64,000 nucleotides of DNA from Thalassotalea_H sp040779345 (GCA_040779345.1 JBFONU010000002.1:124001-188000); one strand, 5' to 3'. Positions 1 to 10,518 are shown, counted from the first letter of the stretch. The notes: generated by a model from the letters alone, not told the origin. Numbers and translations: made by a program.

Positions 1-203
1 TTGACCCATCAGGAAAAGTGATCGCATTTAATGGCGCAATAGCTAACTTAGGTAAACGTTTACATGAAATAAATGGCTATATCTTTTCCGCGTTTATATT
101 GCTGCATGTCGGGGCCGCTTTAAAGCATCACTTTATCGATAAAGATGACACGCTAAATAGAATGTTAAATCGACAGAGCACAGAGCGCAGAGCAAGCAAC
201 TAA
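1..203 (+). CDS. Cytochrome b561 family protein, C-terminal fragment (cut by window edge)
   Basis: Only the last 66 or so codons are present, because the reading frame is open to the first base and continues upstream as DPSGKVIAF. The visible part holds one hydrophobic segment (GYIFSAFILLHVGAALKHHF) with a histidine inside the helix (LLHVGAALKHH), the heme-ligand pattern of the last helix of bacterial cytochrome b561. The family consists of small inner-membrane diheme proteins that move electrons between quinones and periplasmic partners. The short charged tail ends at TAA nine bases before the next gene, so the two may be co-transcribed. The GTG at 18 is internal and not the real start. The family call is fairly safe; the specific role is not visible. 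Confidence 0.7.
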   Translation, partial: DPSGKVIAFNGAIANLGKRLHEINGYIFSAFILLHVGAALKHHFIDKDDTLNRMLNRQSTERRASN

Positions 204-212
204 GGCAGTATT

Positions 213-1448
213 ATGAAGATTTTGATGGTAAGTTTTATTTTAGCGATCAGTGTATTAACGCCTCCTTGCTATGCTGAGCAACTATTAAAAAAAGTACATC
301 CTGTTGAGCTGGTCAATGATGACTTTTCTGATTTAGCTATTTTTGGTGATGCCCTTGGCGATAAACGTATCGTTTTTTTGGATGAACTTTCTCATGGCGA
401 AAAAGAAGTTTTTCAGTTGAAAAATCGTTTAGTGCAATATTTACATCAAGAAAAGGGTTTTGAGGTGTTGCTGCTAGAAGGGAGTATTTATGACGTTCAT
501 CGTATTTGGCAAAACGCGAAATCAACGATAAATGAACAAGCTCCAGGAAATATTTTCTATATGTATGCTAATAGCCAAGGGTTCCAAGCGTTATTTAACT
601 ATATCGATAAAAAAAGACATGCATCATTTCCGCTCGCATTGTCTGGTTTTGATGGCCGGCTAAGCGGTCAATATGCCTCAAAAGAGGTGGCTGATTATAT
701 TAAAAAATCAACAAAGTATTTCTTAAAGGACGCGATTGCTGATTTTGATTGGTCGAGCTATTTAATACAAATTAAAAAAAACTTAGCTTACAGCCAACAG
801 TTACCCAATAAGGAAATGCAAAATAAGTTTGTTCAGCAAAGCTATTATTTATATGATCGCCTACTCGCTCATCAATCAAACAAGTCGGGATTTGACTCCC
901 CACAATACCTCGCATTACTCGTAAAAGGTCTGCTATTTAGTGCTGAAGAGCGATGGGGTACAAGAAGGCATGATGAAAATGATATTCCAATGGCAGAGAA
1001 TATGGCATGGCTTTTAGATACAGTTTACCCGAATAAAAAAGTCATTGTGCTAGGACATTATATCCATTTAAATGCCAATGGCGCTGAAATCAATCGTTAT
1101 GCAAATATCGGCACGGAACTCGCCAAAAGCCATGGCGATGATATTTATACGGTTCATATTGCTGGCGCTAAAGGGCATTATCGCGAATTTAGAGATTTAT
1201 CTGTTCAGGCTATTGAGCCGTTATCCGAACACAGTATTGAGCAAGATTTATTAGCGTATTTCCCTAAAAACGCCTCGAAAAAAAAAGAAAGCTTATTCAT
1301 TGATGAGCATAACTTAAATGCGGAATTAATTAGAAATAAGCATTTTTTTGGCCATGAATACAAACATTATATTCGAGGTAATGATTGGCAGAATCACTGG
1401 GATGGCATGTTTCTTATTAATCAAGTGAGCGCTTCTCAATCACCATAA
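213..1448 (+). CDS. Erythromycin esterase-like protein, exported
   Basis: This 411-residue protein has an N-terminal signal peptide (MKILMVSFILAISVLTPPCYA, with likely cleavage after CYA). The mature part matches the erythromycin esterase / EreA-like fold: DELSHGEKEVFQLK (E58 and H61) corresponds to the family's G-E-x-x-H-G motif, LLLEGS (E89) to the second catalytic glutamate, and VIVLGHYIHLN to the later histidine block. The family hydrolyses ester or lactone bonds by a metal-free His/Glu mechanism. Many chromosomal members have no known substrate, so macrolide resistance should not be assumed. It starts nine bases after the cytochrome b561 gene and ends about 118 bases before a lipoprotein hydrolase. 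Family confidence is good; substrate is unknown. Confidence 0.75.
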   Translation: MKILMVSFILAISVLTPPCYAEQLLKKVHPVELVNDDFSDLAIFGDALGDKRIVFLDELSHGEKEVFQLKNRLVQYLHQEKGFEVLLLEGSIYDVHRIWQNAKSTINEQAPGNIFYMYANSQGFQALFNYIDKKRHASFPLALSGFDGRLSGQYASKEVADYIKKSTKYFLKDAIADFDWSSYLIQIKKNLAYSQQLPNKEMQNKFVQQSYYLYDRLLAHQSNKSGFDSPQYLALLVKGLLFSAEERWGTRRHDENDIPMAENMAWLLDTVYPNKKVIVLGHYIHLNANGAEINRYANIGTELAKSHGDDIYTVHIAGAKGHYREFRDLSVQAIEPLSEHSIEQDLLAYFPKNASKKKESLFIDEHNLNAELIRNKHFFGHEYKHYIRGNDWQNHWDGMFLINQVSASQSP

Positions 1449-1566
1449 GCTAATGGATGAATACTGAATTTATCAATGATTATTTTATTGTGTTTTGGTC
1501 AAGCCTTGCTAAGGTACTCTAACAGTTAAATAATAACTCAATATAATCAGTAGGTAATAAAGTAAC

Positions 1567-2499
1567 ATGCGCGTTTTTTTAATGATTGTTATGACAATGT
1601 TGACAGGCTGCTTAATGACAAAAGACACAATATCTGAAGAAGAATTACATCGTGTTAATTATGTTAGCAATAACGATCAAACCGAACGCAGTTATTTTGT
1701 TTATTTACCTAAAGGCTATCATTCTCAGTCTGAGAAAAAATGGCCAGTCATGTTGTTTCTTCATGGTAATGGTGAGCGTGGCAATGGCAAGGATGAACTT
1801 GATTATGTGCTAACTCATGGACCGCTGTATGAAGCTTGGATACAGAAAAAAGATCTGCCTTTTATTATTATTTCACCCCAATTACATATGTTTGATTTTG
1901 ATCAGCAAGGGATAGGATATATTGATAACAGACAGTTAAGCCAAATTCCTCAGCGTATGCTTAATGGTGTTCCACCAAGATCAGCACCTTATATTTCAGA
2001 GAAAAAAATCACGCGCAACGCGTCAATAAATGATATGGCTGATGTACCGCCATTATTACCACTCGGCTGGGAACAAGTAGAGACAGACTTAATGGCCATG
2101 TTAGCTAACGTGTCTAATAAGTATCGTGTTGAACCGTCGAAAACTTATTTAACGGGTTTAAGTTATGGTGGCTTTGGTACGTGGTTTTTGGCCAGTCAAT
2201 ATCCAGAAAAATTTGCGGCTATTGCTCCCGTCGTTGGTTGGGGGCACCCAAGCTTAATGGACCCCGTTGCTCAGCATAAAATTCCTGTCTGGCAATTTGC
2301 TGGTGGAAGAGATAGCTCTGTAGAAATAGCTTATTTTTATGCCGGCATAGAAAGGTTAAGAGAGCTAGGGCATACCAATGTTAGGTTGACCATTCATGAA
2401 GAACTGGAACACGATGCATGGAAGCGAGTTTACTCCAGTGATGATTTCTATCAGTGGCTGCTAAAACATGCTAAGTATTCAGCAAACGATGATGAATGA
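1567..2499 (+). CDS. Lipoprotein alpha/beta hydrolase (esterase/phospholipase type)
   Basis: This 310-residue protein begins with a lipoprotein signal peptide ending in the lipobox LTGC (Cys15), so it is probably lipid-anchored in the envelope. It follows the alpha/beta-hydrolase plan: LFLHGNGERGNG is the oxyanion-hole strand and loop, GLSYGGFGTW holds the nucleophile Ser199 in a G-x-S-x-G elbow, GGRDSSV probably supplies the acid, and LEHDAW the histidine. The layout resembles the predicted peptidase or PHB-depolymerase-like esterases (COG4099 type). An unusual stretch between residues 110 and 165, rich in Pro and Gln, precedes the elbow and may form a lid. The substrate cannot be read from the sequence. 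It is separate from the preceding gene by a 118-base gap. Confidence 0.75.
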   Translation: MRVFLMIVMTMLTGCLMTKDTISEEELHRVNYVSNNDQTERSYFVYLPKGYHSQSEKKWPVMLFLHGNGERGNGKDELDYVLTHGPLYEAWIQKKDLPFIIISPQLHMFDFDQQGIGYIDNRQLSQIPQRMLNGVPPRSAPYISEKKITRNASINDMADVPPLLPLGWEQVETDLMAMLANVSNKYRVEPSKTYLTGLSYGGFGTWFLASQYPEKFAAIAPVVGWGHPSLMDPVAQHKIPVWQFAGGRDSSVEIAYFYAGIERLRELGHTNVRLTIHEELEHDAWKRVYSSDDFYQWLLKHAKYSANDDE

Positions 2500-2689
2500 T
2501 GGCAGCCAGTTTACCCGTAACGGTTAAATACTTTACTGCTCTCTTTAGGTGTTGATAATAAATATTCAACGCTTTAGCAAAGGCGACCCTAATATTCATT
2601 AATATATCATCATATTCATCTTTATATTCCTGATATGATAGACAAGAATTCGCTTGAACTTCAATTACATCAAGCAAAAAGGGAATACG

Positions 2690-3397
2690 ATGAAACTCGG
2701 TGAAAAAATAAAGCAATTGCGTAACGATGCTGGTTTAACACAGCCAGAATTGGCTGACAAAGCGCAAATTGAACAATCTTATCTGTCAAAACTAGAGAAT
2801 GAAAAAGGTACACCTTCATTTGAAGTGATCAGTAAAATTGCTGCCGCATTCAATATGGAAACAATGGCTTTAGTGGATAGCTTAGATATGAAATACCTTC
2901 ATGAAAGCTTTGCACATTTACCGGAAATCGCAATTAAGCTTGAAGAAAGGAAGCTGCTTCACCGAGCTAAATTTAGGCGAGGCTATATTCTGTCAGCATT
3001 TTTGGTGGTTTTTGGTATCGCTATGGTTATTTTAGGTGAGTCGAATACTATTTTTCCTGAAAGTGTCTATGAATACAAATCAATGGGGTTGATCAAGAAA
3101 GGCGAATTGAATAATCATTATTATTTACATCAATTAAGAGAGATAGCTGAAACCAGAGAGCAATCGATTGAACGTATGAAAAAAAATATCCCGCGCATAA
3201 ATGAAGAGCTGCTATTAACGCGTTCCTATAAAGGCGAAGGTTTTGTTGAAGGCTATGGCCCACAAAGGCGATATTTTGAATTAACTAATGTTCGCCCTGT
3301 TGAATCACCATGGAAAGACCTGTACAAAATATTTGGCTTTATCATGTTAGCAAGTGGATGTTTTGGCTTAGGTTATTTATTAAAATTTATGAAATAA
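2690..3397 (+). CDS. Membrane-anchored XRE-family transcriptional regulator
   Basis: The 235-residue protein opens with an XRE/Cro-type helix-turn-helix (residues about 4-60, MKLGEKIKQLRNDAGLTQPE then QSYLSKLENEKGTPSFEVI). The rest is unlike a normal repressor: residues about 98-120 (GYILSAFLVVFGIAMVILG) and the last 22 residues (IFGFIMLASGCFGLGYLLKF) are predicted membrane helices, with a charged segment of about 90 residues between them. This suggests a DNA-binding domain held at the inner membrane with a periplasmic loop. The ATG at 2690 is preferred over an upstream TTG at 2654 because AAAGGGA lies at the right spacing before it. It converges with the small minus-strand gene at 3405. No target operator was identified. 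Confidence 0.75.
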   Translation: MKLGEKIKQLRNDAGLTQPELADKAQIEQSYLSKLENEKGTPSFEVISKIAAAFNMETMALVDSLDMKYLHESFAHLPEIAIKLEERKLLHRAKFRRGYILSAFLVVFGIAMVILGESNTIFPESVYEYKSMGLIKKGELNNHYYLHQLREIAETREQSIERMKKNIPRINEELLLTRSYKGEGFVEGYGPQRRYFELTNVRPVESPWKDLYKIFGFIMLASGCFGLGYLLKFMK

Positions 3398-3404
3398 ATA
3401 ATGA

Positions 3405-3764
3405 TTAGCCTCGAGGATATTCAAGGTATTGTGGATAAAAATCGATGTTGTCACACCAAGTGCTAAAGTTTGTATAATTATAACGCTTATCATTGGCGGT
3501 AAACCATCGAGAGGTTGAGAGCGCAGGTAAGCGAAACTTTTGTTTAAAGCCATCAATAGCCACCCAGCAAGCGAGTTGTTTGCTGGTTTCATTTTTTATT
3601 TGCACACGGGCAAAACCATCCACTGTATAACCATGAATGACTTTAATTTTTGGCTTACTCATTGCCGAAAAGGACACTAATAAAAGTAAAACACTAATTA
3701 AACCAATAAATAATGCGGATAAAGTAAATCGACTACATTGTAAAGTATTAATGCTAAAAATCAT
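3405..3764 (-). CDS. Small membrane-anchored or exported protein of unknown function
   Basis: This 119-residue protein has an N-terminal hydrophobic segment (residues about 14-35, LSALFIGLISVLLLLVSFSA) that may be a signal anchor or signal peptide. The mature part is beta-rich with aromatic residues and two cysteines (QLACWVAIDG and STWCDN) that could form a disulfide if periplasmic. The text KPKIKVIHGYTVDGFARVQIKNET reads like a genuine folded domain, not a shadow frame, and nothing is coded on the opposite strand. It converges with the XRE gene, the stop codons being only about 10 bases apart. I do not recognise the family. The start could also be at MSKPK, which would remove the hydrophobic leader. 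Confidence 0.55.
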   Translation of the reverse strand: MIFSINTLQCSRFTLSALFIGLISVLLLLVSFSAMSKPKIKVIHGYTVDGFARVQIKNETSKQLACWVAIDGFKQKFRLPALSTSRWFTANDKRYNYTNFSTWCDNIDFYPQYLEYPRG

Positions 3765-3979
3765 TTTAATTCACTAGGTTAGCTAAAGAAACAAAAAATA
3801 AATTTTGAGGCTAAGTTAAAAATATATCACTTATTCTACGCTTTTTATATCTTTCACCATTGAAAGCATCAAACAACGTCTCCATTACTTATTTCACATT
3901 ATAGATCTGTACTAAAAAATTAGCTCAACAGGCCTAATACACATAAATAATATTAAATAAAAGTTAGAGTGAATTAAAA

Positions 3980-4738
3980 ATGAATATCGTAGCCATTAAA
4001 AAAGAGCAACATCAAAACTTAAAAGTTGCCAATAAACGTGATTTATCACATGTTGCAAATCAACATATTGCACCTATTAACGTGCGTGAATTTGGTCAAG
4101 TGTCAACAAGTTACCCAATCGTTCTCGTAAAAGATCCAGATTCAGAACGCTATCGTACTGTCGCTATGCTTGGCTTGGAAGCGGGTGAAAACTTGTATCA
4201 TGAAGAAAATAAATGGCAGGCAATTTATATCCCACAATCTATTTCATTAGTGCCATTTTCATTAGGTTTAGATCCTGAAAAAGAAAAAACATTAACGGCT
4301 TGTCTTGATTTAGACAGTCCTTTTGTTGGTGAAGATAAAGACCAAGCATTATTTGATGCCGAAGGAAAAGACACTGAATACTTTAAAGGTATTCAAGAGC
4401 AGCTAGGTCGTTTATATGATAATGAAGTAGCAAATGAAAACTTTGTTAAAGTGCTTGTTGATAATGATTTATTACAAGAATTAGAACTTCATATTAGTTT
4501 TAGCAACAACGAAAATAAAAAGTTAGTCGGCTTATACGGCATTAATGAAGAAAAACTACAGGGTTTAAGTGATGAGAAAGCATTAGAATTCTATAAGTCA
4601 GGAATCTTTATGCCTATTCATGCAATGTTGGCCTCTTCTGGACAAGTAAACCGTTTAGCACAATTGCGAAATGCCAGTGAAAATAGCAATAAAGTTGCAG
4701 GTATTAGATACCACATTGTTAAAGAAGACAGCAAATAA
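3980..4738 (+). CDS. SapC family protein
   Basis: The 252-residue protein matches the SapC family: an N-terminal block with HVANQHIAPINVREFGQVST and SYPIVLVKDPDSERYRTVAM, then LEAGENLYHEENKWQAIYIP and SLVPFSLGLDPE, the conserved order of this family. The name derives from a Campylobacter S-layer locus, but most proteobacterial members are of unknown biochemical function and are often near genes for polymer uptake or tryptophan halogenase-like proteins. None of those partners is present here. There is no signal peptide or membrane helix. A 215-base upstream region contains no gene, and a strong intrinsic terminator follows at 4766, so it appears monocistronic. Confidence 0.8.
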   Translation: MNIVAIKKEQHQNLKVANKRDLSHVANQHIAPINVREFGQVSTSYPIVLVKDPDSERYRTVAMLGLEAGENLYHEENKWQAIYIPQSISLVPFSLGLDPEKEKTLTACLDLDSPFVGEDKDQALFDAEGKDTEYFKGIQEQLGRLYDNEVANENFVKVLVDNDLLQELELHISFSNNENKKLVGLYGINEEKLQGLSDEKALEFYKSGIFMPIHAMLASSGQVNRLAQLRNASENSNKVAGIRYHIVKEDSK

Positions 4739-4765
4739 TTCATAACTGAAATTAGTTAAGATGAT

Positions 4766-4790
4766 CAAGGAGCCTTTAGGCTCCTTTTTT
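4766..4790 (+). terminator. Intrinsic terminator after the SapC-family gene
   Basis: A perfect GC-containing stem (AAGGAGCC and GGCTCCTT around the loop TTTA) is followed by a run of T residues. It begins about 28 bases after the SapC stop codon and points rightward, closing that transcript before the coiled-coil gene. Confidence 0.85.
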
Positions 4791-4845
4791 ATTAGAGAAA
4801 GCTATGCTAGCTTTAAGGTAAGCATTTACTTTTTCAGAGGCTTAA

Positions 4846-6126
4846 ATGGCCGAAAAAAACAAAATATCAAAAGATATCGATGAAAAAATACAATCTCTTG
4901 TAGGAGAACTCTCTAATCAGATAGAAGAAAAAGTATCTCAGCTGGTATCGGCCCATTATTCAGATAATGCATTTACTGATGACAAAGTCTTACAACACCC
5001 TATTTACCAAAAGCTGGTTGAAAAACACAATCAAAATGAAAGTAAAACAAAAGAGTTAGAAGCGAAAATATTAACTATTTCTCAAGAATACCAACAAGCA
5101 TCTCAATCATTTGAAGAAAAAATTAAAGAACAGCAACAAGTTATTGCTAAAAGCTCAGAATTGACGACAGAAAAAATAACAGATGTTGAAAATGCCAAGT
5201 TGGTCGAAAGTGTTAAGTTGCTGACTCGTGAAAATGAACAGGCAAAAGAACAATTGGCCCAATATGAAAAAGAAGCTGAGGCATTTGCACAGCAAATTGA
5301 AGAGTTAAGTGATAAAGAACAAAGCCTTGCAAAAAATGATAAGGCAAAATCTGCAACCCTCGATGTACAAAATCAACAAATTTCCGAATTGCAAAACCAG
5401 CTCAATGTCACCTCGGCAGAATTAGAACATAATAAAGCGGAACAAACCCAGCATGCCGCTACCAATAAATTAGCATTAACAGAATATCAACAGCGTGAGC
5501 AATTATTAAAGAAACAACTCGAAGAAAAAACACATCAATTGCAAGAAAATATCAATGTGCAAAATGCACAGGAGCAATTAGTTAACGAACTTAAAGAAGA
5601 ACATCTGGCAATACAACAAAGTAACGCTCAACTACAACAAACGATAGATCAACAACTGCAACAATTAGATGAACAGTCAGCTAAAAATAATCAGCTGCAA
5701 CAAGCCGCTCAAGCGAAGATAACTGACATCACCAACCGAATGGAGGCGAGCGAAGAACAGCAAACTCAAAGTTCTCAAGCTTTGGTTGAGTTACAGCAAA
5801 GCCATGACGAGTTAACCGCATCGTTTGAGCAAGCAAATAAGGATGTTGAGCATTATCAGTCGCTAAACAAGCAATTAACAAAAGATATTGAAGACGTCAC
5901 GCAACATATTGAACAAAATCAGCAACGATATACTGCACAAATTGAGAAAAGAGATAAACAAGAACTCGAATACAATAAAGCGAGAGATACCATTAAATAT
6001 TTACGTGATGAAAATACTGAACTCACTAATAAACTCGAACAACAAGTATCCGAGCTTGAAACACAATTAACCGAATATCGCTTACGTTTTGAATATGCAC
6101 AAAAAGAGTTGGCAAAAAAGCAATAA
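4846..6126 (+). CDS. Long coiled-coil protein of unknown function
   Basis: The 426-residue protein is almost entirely predicted coiled coil from about residue 60 to the end. It is very rich in Gln, Glu, Lys and Ala, with heptad-like spacing of Leu and Ile and very few aromatic residues or prolines. The first 50 residues (DIDEKIQSLVGELSNQIEEK) may form a separate helical head. There is no signal peptide or membrane helix, so it is predicted cytoplasmic. It lies 55 bases before the DUF416 gene and the two may be co-transcribed. It could be a structural or scaffold protein, but no specific family is recognised. Homology searches would be confounded by low-complexity coiled-coil composition. Confidence 0.65.
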   Translation: MAEKNKISKDIDEKIQSLVGELSNQIEEKVSQLVSAHYSDNAFTDDKVLQHPIYQKLVEKHNQNESKTKELEAKILTISQEYQQASQSFEEKIKEQQQVIAKSSELTTEKITDVENAKLVESVKLLTRENEQAKEQLAQYEKEAEAFAQQIEELSDKEQSLAKNDKAKSATLDVQNQQISELQNQLNVTSAELEHNKAEQTQHAATNKLALTEYQQREQLLKKQLEEKTHQLQENINVQNAQEQLVNELKEEHLAIQQSNAQLQQTIDQQLQQLDEQSAKNNQLQQAAQAKITDITNRMEASEEQQTQSSQALVELQQSHDELTASFEQANKDVEHYQSLNKQLTKDIEDVTQHIEQNQQRYTAQIEKRDKQELEYNKARDTIKYLRDENTELTNKLEQQVSELETQLTEYRLRFEYAQKELAKKQ

Positions 6127-6180
6127 AAAATCTATTAACTCGTTATAATCTAGCCAGTTTTATTTGTAAGGAAATCCCTT

Positions 6181-6789
6181 GTGTCTATTCACCTTCCCTT
6201 TGCTCAATTATCACAATGGCAGAAAATCGCATTTTGTGCCGCCCTTATTGAACGTATGTTGCCTAATTATGAAATGTTTTCACAGAGTTCAGGTTTTGGT
6301 AATTATCAGTTAATTAGAAATCAACTTAACTTAATTTGGCAACGTTTAGATAAAAGCCAAAAAGTGAAAATAAATTACGATGCGCAATTATTAAAATTAG
6401 AAGAACAAATTCCCGATCCTCAACTTTTTGATACTTATGGTGTCTACCCTGCATTAGATACAGCAATGGCTGTGATGTCTTTACTGCAAGCAATGCAAGA
6501 TAACGAAGGTCATGGCTTTGATAATATTTCACGCCTTTCTGTGAACAGTGTTAATTTTTATGTAGAGCTGTGTTTATCAGAAGATCAAGAGGAACATCAT
6601 GAGGAGGAATCGATAGAGGATTTACAGAATAAAATTAATCAACACCCTTTAATGCAATGGGAAAAAGATACTCAAAATGAGTTGTTTGATTTCTTGAAAA
6701 GCGCTCCAGAAAACATGACAACAATAAAAATGCTGAAACAAGAAATATCAGAGCAAGGCCTATCTAATTTAGGTATTGAAATTAACTGA
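6181..6789 (+). CDS. DUF416 (YjaG-like) protein
   Basis: The 202-residue protein begins at a GTG preceded by AAGGAAA at good spacing. It follows E. coli YjaG along its length: LSQWQKIAFCAALIERMLPNY resembles the YjaG start (L-x-x-W-Q, then C-E-R-M-x-P-N-Y), FGNYQLIRNQLNLIWQRL is the next block, and DPQLFDTYGVYPALDTAMA is the family's signature D-x-Y-G-V-Y-P-A-x-D. The function of DUF416 proteins is not established. The C-terminal part (SNLGIEIN) ends in the usual S-N-x-G-I. There is no signal peptide. It follows the coiled-coil gene in the same direction. Confidence 0.85.
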   Translation: MSIHLPFAQLSQWQKIAFCAALIERMLPNYEMFSQSSGFGNYQLIRNQLNLIWQRLDKSQKVKINYDAQLLKLEEQIPDPQLFDTYGVYPALDTAMAVMSLLQAMQDNEGHGFDNISRLSVNSVNFYVELCLSEDQEEHHEEESIEDLQNKINQHPLMQWEKDTQNELFDFLKSAPENMTTIKMLKQEISEQGLSNLGIEIN

Positions 6790-6948
6790 TCATAGCGGTT
6801 GTTATCTTTATTAAGCCATGTGGGGCAATAATCGTAGTATCGCGTATGAAATTCTTTACTTAAGTATTTACAAAGCAAATATAATTCACTAGATTTTTGT
6901 ATAAAATTTGGTTAATTTGCTAATACTAAAAATAATAAAGGAAATACG

Positions 6949-8517
6949 ATGAAGTTATTCAAATTATTATCCATGTTAATGGTGTTGCTTGCATCCATTA
7001 ATAGTGTTGCTAAGTCTACTGATGAACACAATCGTGAAATTAGTCAGGCGATCACTCAAGCGATGGAAACGTTTCAAGTCCCCGGCGTTGCTGTTGCTAT
7101 CGTAAAAGATAACAAAGTAGTGATGAGTAAAGGCTTTGGTGTGATTGAACATGGCAAGCCAGCGCAAGTGAATGCAGATACCTTATTTGGGATTGCGTCT
7201 AATACTAAGGCGATGACTGCGGCATTAATTGCTCAACTCGTTGACCAAGGTAAAATTTCTTGGCGTACAAAAGTTATTGATATCATTCCCGAATTTCAAA
7301 TGCCAGACGCCTATGTTACCCGTGAATTTACTATTTTAGATTTACTCGCTCACAACAGTGGCTTGGGATTAGGGGCTGGCGATTTAATGATCTGGCCTGA
7401 AACAACGCATACGATGAGCGATATTATTCATGGCATGAAATATTTACCCGCTGTATCGAGTTTTAGAAGTGAATTTGCATACGATAACTTAATGTACGTC
7501 ATTGCTGGTGAAGTCATTGCGCGAGTGACCAATGATTCATGGGAAAACACGATTAGAGATAATATCTTTAAACCTCTTGGTATGACGACGACAAGAGCAA
7601 AATTTTCACTGATTGAAGCAAGCAATAAAAATGTTGCGCGAGCTCACGTGCCTTTAGACGGTAAAATTAATGTGGTTGGTGGTAATTTTATTGAGAAATT
7701 TGCGGCGGCAGCATCGGTTGCTTCTAGCGTAAATGACATGTCATTGTGGTTAAAAGCGCAGCTGAATCAAGGAGCTTACCAGCAGGAAGGTCAAGAAAAA
7801 GAGCTTTTCAGTAAAAAGCAAAGCCATAAAATGTGGCAAGCGCAAACAATTCTTCCCGTGTCAGACCATGCGACTAAAACCGATAAAACACATTTTTCGG
7901 CCTACGGATTGGGTTGGTTTATGAAAGATTATCATGGCGTAAAGTTGATTCATCATACCGGTGGAATTTTGGGTATGTTGTCAAAAGTGGTCTTAATTCC
8001 AGAAGAAAATTTAGGCGTGGTTATTCTGACCAATCAACAATCAGGCTATGCATTTAATGCCATAGCAAATGAAATTATCCATCGTTATTTAGCGATAGAT
8101 AATACCGATTGGGTTGCTCATTATAAAGCGATTAAAGATAAACGCACTGCGGGCGAAAAAAGTCGTTTAGCTGAAGCAGCAAGTAAAGTTGATAGCAATT
8201 CAAAGCCATCTTTACCTTTAGCTGAATATGCGCAAACTTATCGTGATGATTGGTATGGAGATATTCATGTCACCCTCACTAATAATCAGCTTGAGATGCA
8301 GTTTAGCAAAACACCTGAATTGAAAGGGACTTTAGAGCATTATCAGCATAATACGTTTATTGTTCGTTGGGATGATAAAACCTTAGAGGCCGACGCGTTT
8401 GTTAATTTTAATCTAAATGCTGACGGTTCAATTCATTATGCAACGATGAAAGCTGTCTCGCGCATGACTGATTTTAGTTTTGATTTTCATGACTTAAAAT
8501 TGAAGCCGAAAAAATAA
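6949..8517 (+). CDS. Class C beta-lactamase-like serine hydrolase with C-terminal DUF3471-like domain
   Basis: The 522-residue protein has a signal peptide (to about residue 21, NSVAKS) and a serine beta-lactamase/penicillin-binding fold. The nucleophile motif S-x-x-K is in ASNTKAM (residues about 84-87), the Y-x-N motif in FAYDNLMY, and the KTG-like box is HTGG in LIHHTGGILG. LLAHNSGLGLG is the conserved L-L-x-H-x-S-G strand. From about residue 425 a separate beta-rich domain (LAEYAQTYRDDWYGDIHVTL) resembles the DUF3471 domains attached to such enzymes. Members include esterases and D-aminopeptidases, and real AmpC activity is not implied. Its promoter should lie in the 160-base gap after the DUF416 gene. 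It converges on rsmD. Confidence 0.8.
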   Translation: MKLFKLLSMLMVLLASINSVAKSTDEHNREISQAITQAMETFQVPGVAVAIVKDNKVVMSKGFGVIEHGKPAQVNADTLFGIASNTKAMTAALIAQLVDQGKISWRTKVIDIIPEFQMPDAYVTREFTILDLLAHNSGLGLGAGDLMIWPETTHTMSDIIHGMKYLPAVSSFRSEFAYDNLMYVIAGEVIARVTNDSWENTIRDNIFKPLGMTTTRAKFSLIEASNKNVARAHVPLDGKINVVGGNFIEKFAAAASVASSVNDMSLWLKAQLNQGAYQQEGQEKELFSKKQSHKMWQAQTILPVSDHATKTDKTHFSAYGLGWFMKDYHGVKLIHHTGGILGMLSKVVLIPEENLGVVILTNQQSGYAFNAIANEIIHRYLAIDNTDWVAHYKAIKDKRTAGEKSRLAEAASKVDSNSKPSLPLAEYAQTYRDDWYGDIHVTLTNNQLEMQFSKTPELKGTLEHYQHNTFIVRWDDKTLEADAFVNFNLNADGSIHYATMKAVSRMTDFSFDFHDLKLKPKK

Positions 8518-8533
8518 CACAGTGTAACCTTGC

Positions 8534-9136
8534 CTAAGTCGTTACTTGGAATAAACGATAACTGACTTGTCCGGCACTTTTTTCTTTTAATAATGACCAA
8601 TTTTCAGGTAATGATAATTGGTCATTTTCGTTTTCCATTTCAATATAAATAAGCGCATTATTTTCGAGCCAATCTTCATTGAGTAAACTTATGGCTTGTG
8701 CGGTAAAGCCTTTTCGAAAAGGTGGGTCGATAAAGACAATATCAAATTTTTTTTCCGGTGAGTTCTTTAAATAGCTTAGAGCGTTTGTTTGATGAATATC
8801 GATATTATCTGCTTGTAGCAAGCACTTGTTTTTTTCTAATTGTTGAGCGGCATTTTTATCCAGTTCGATAAATGTTACATTTTTTGCGCCTCGAGAAAGC
8901 GCTTCAAACCCTAAACTACCTGCTCCTGCAAAACAATCTAAACAGTGACTTTGGTTAATATAAGGCATGAGCCAATTAAAAACGGTTTCTTTCACTCTGT
9001 CCGTCGTAGGACGCAAGCCGTCAGCCATTAACACCGGAAGTTTTCTGCCGCGATGTTTACCCGATATAATGCGAATATTACCCGTAGCTTTGACTTTCTT
9101 ATGGTCTTTTGACGAATGATTTCTTGATTTGCGCAT
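8534..9136 (-). CDS. rsmD: 16S rRNA (guanine(966)-N2)-methyltransferase RsmD
   Basis: The 200-residue enzyme methylates G966 of 16S rRNA with S-adenosylmethionine. The N-terminal IRIISGKHRGRKLPVLMADG and LRPTTDRVKETVFNWL are the RsmD signature. LDCFAGAGSLGFEALSRGA is SAM-binding motif I, ELDKNA motif II, and FIDPPF the catalytic D-P-P-F. The length agrees with the family. It is divergent from ftsY with a 115-base intergenic region, the arrangement seen in many gammaproteobacteria, where rsmD and ftsYEX are neighbours. No frameshift or truncation is visible. Confidence 0.95.
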   Translation of the reverse strand: MRKSRNHSSKDHKKVKATGNIRIISGKHRGRKLPVLMADGLRPTTDRVKETVFNWLMPYINQSHCLDCFAGAGSLGFEALSRGAKNVTFIELDKNAAQQLEKNKCLLQADNIDIHQTNALSYLKNSPEKKFDIVFIDPPFRKGFTAQAISLLNEDWLENNALIYIEMENENDQLSLPENWSLLKEKSAGQVSYRLFQVTT

Positions 9137-9251
9137 AAGTTAGGCTACTTTAGTTTTTTTGTCAGCAATTTAGGTGTTAAGATAGCGACAATTTTATCCT
9201 TGTTTACCCTATTATTGCCATTAAATTGTTGGCTTAAAGAAGATTAGATTT

Positions 9252-10454
<1,203 letters not shown>

Positions 10455-10518
10455 GGTGTGTTGTTATTTGCAGTTATTCAACAGATCTTAAACGAAAAAA
10501 TAAGAAGAGAGTTAATTA

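Noticed and set aside
213..1448. Macrolide resistance gene
   Set aside because: Family resemblance to erythromycin esterase is clear, but chromosomal homologues with signal peptides usually have unknown substrates.
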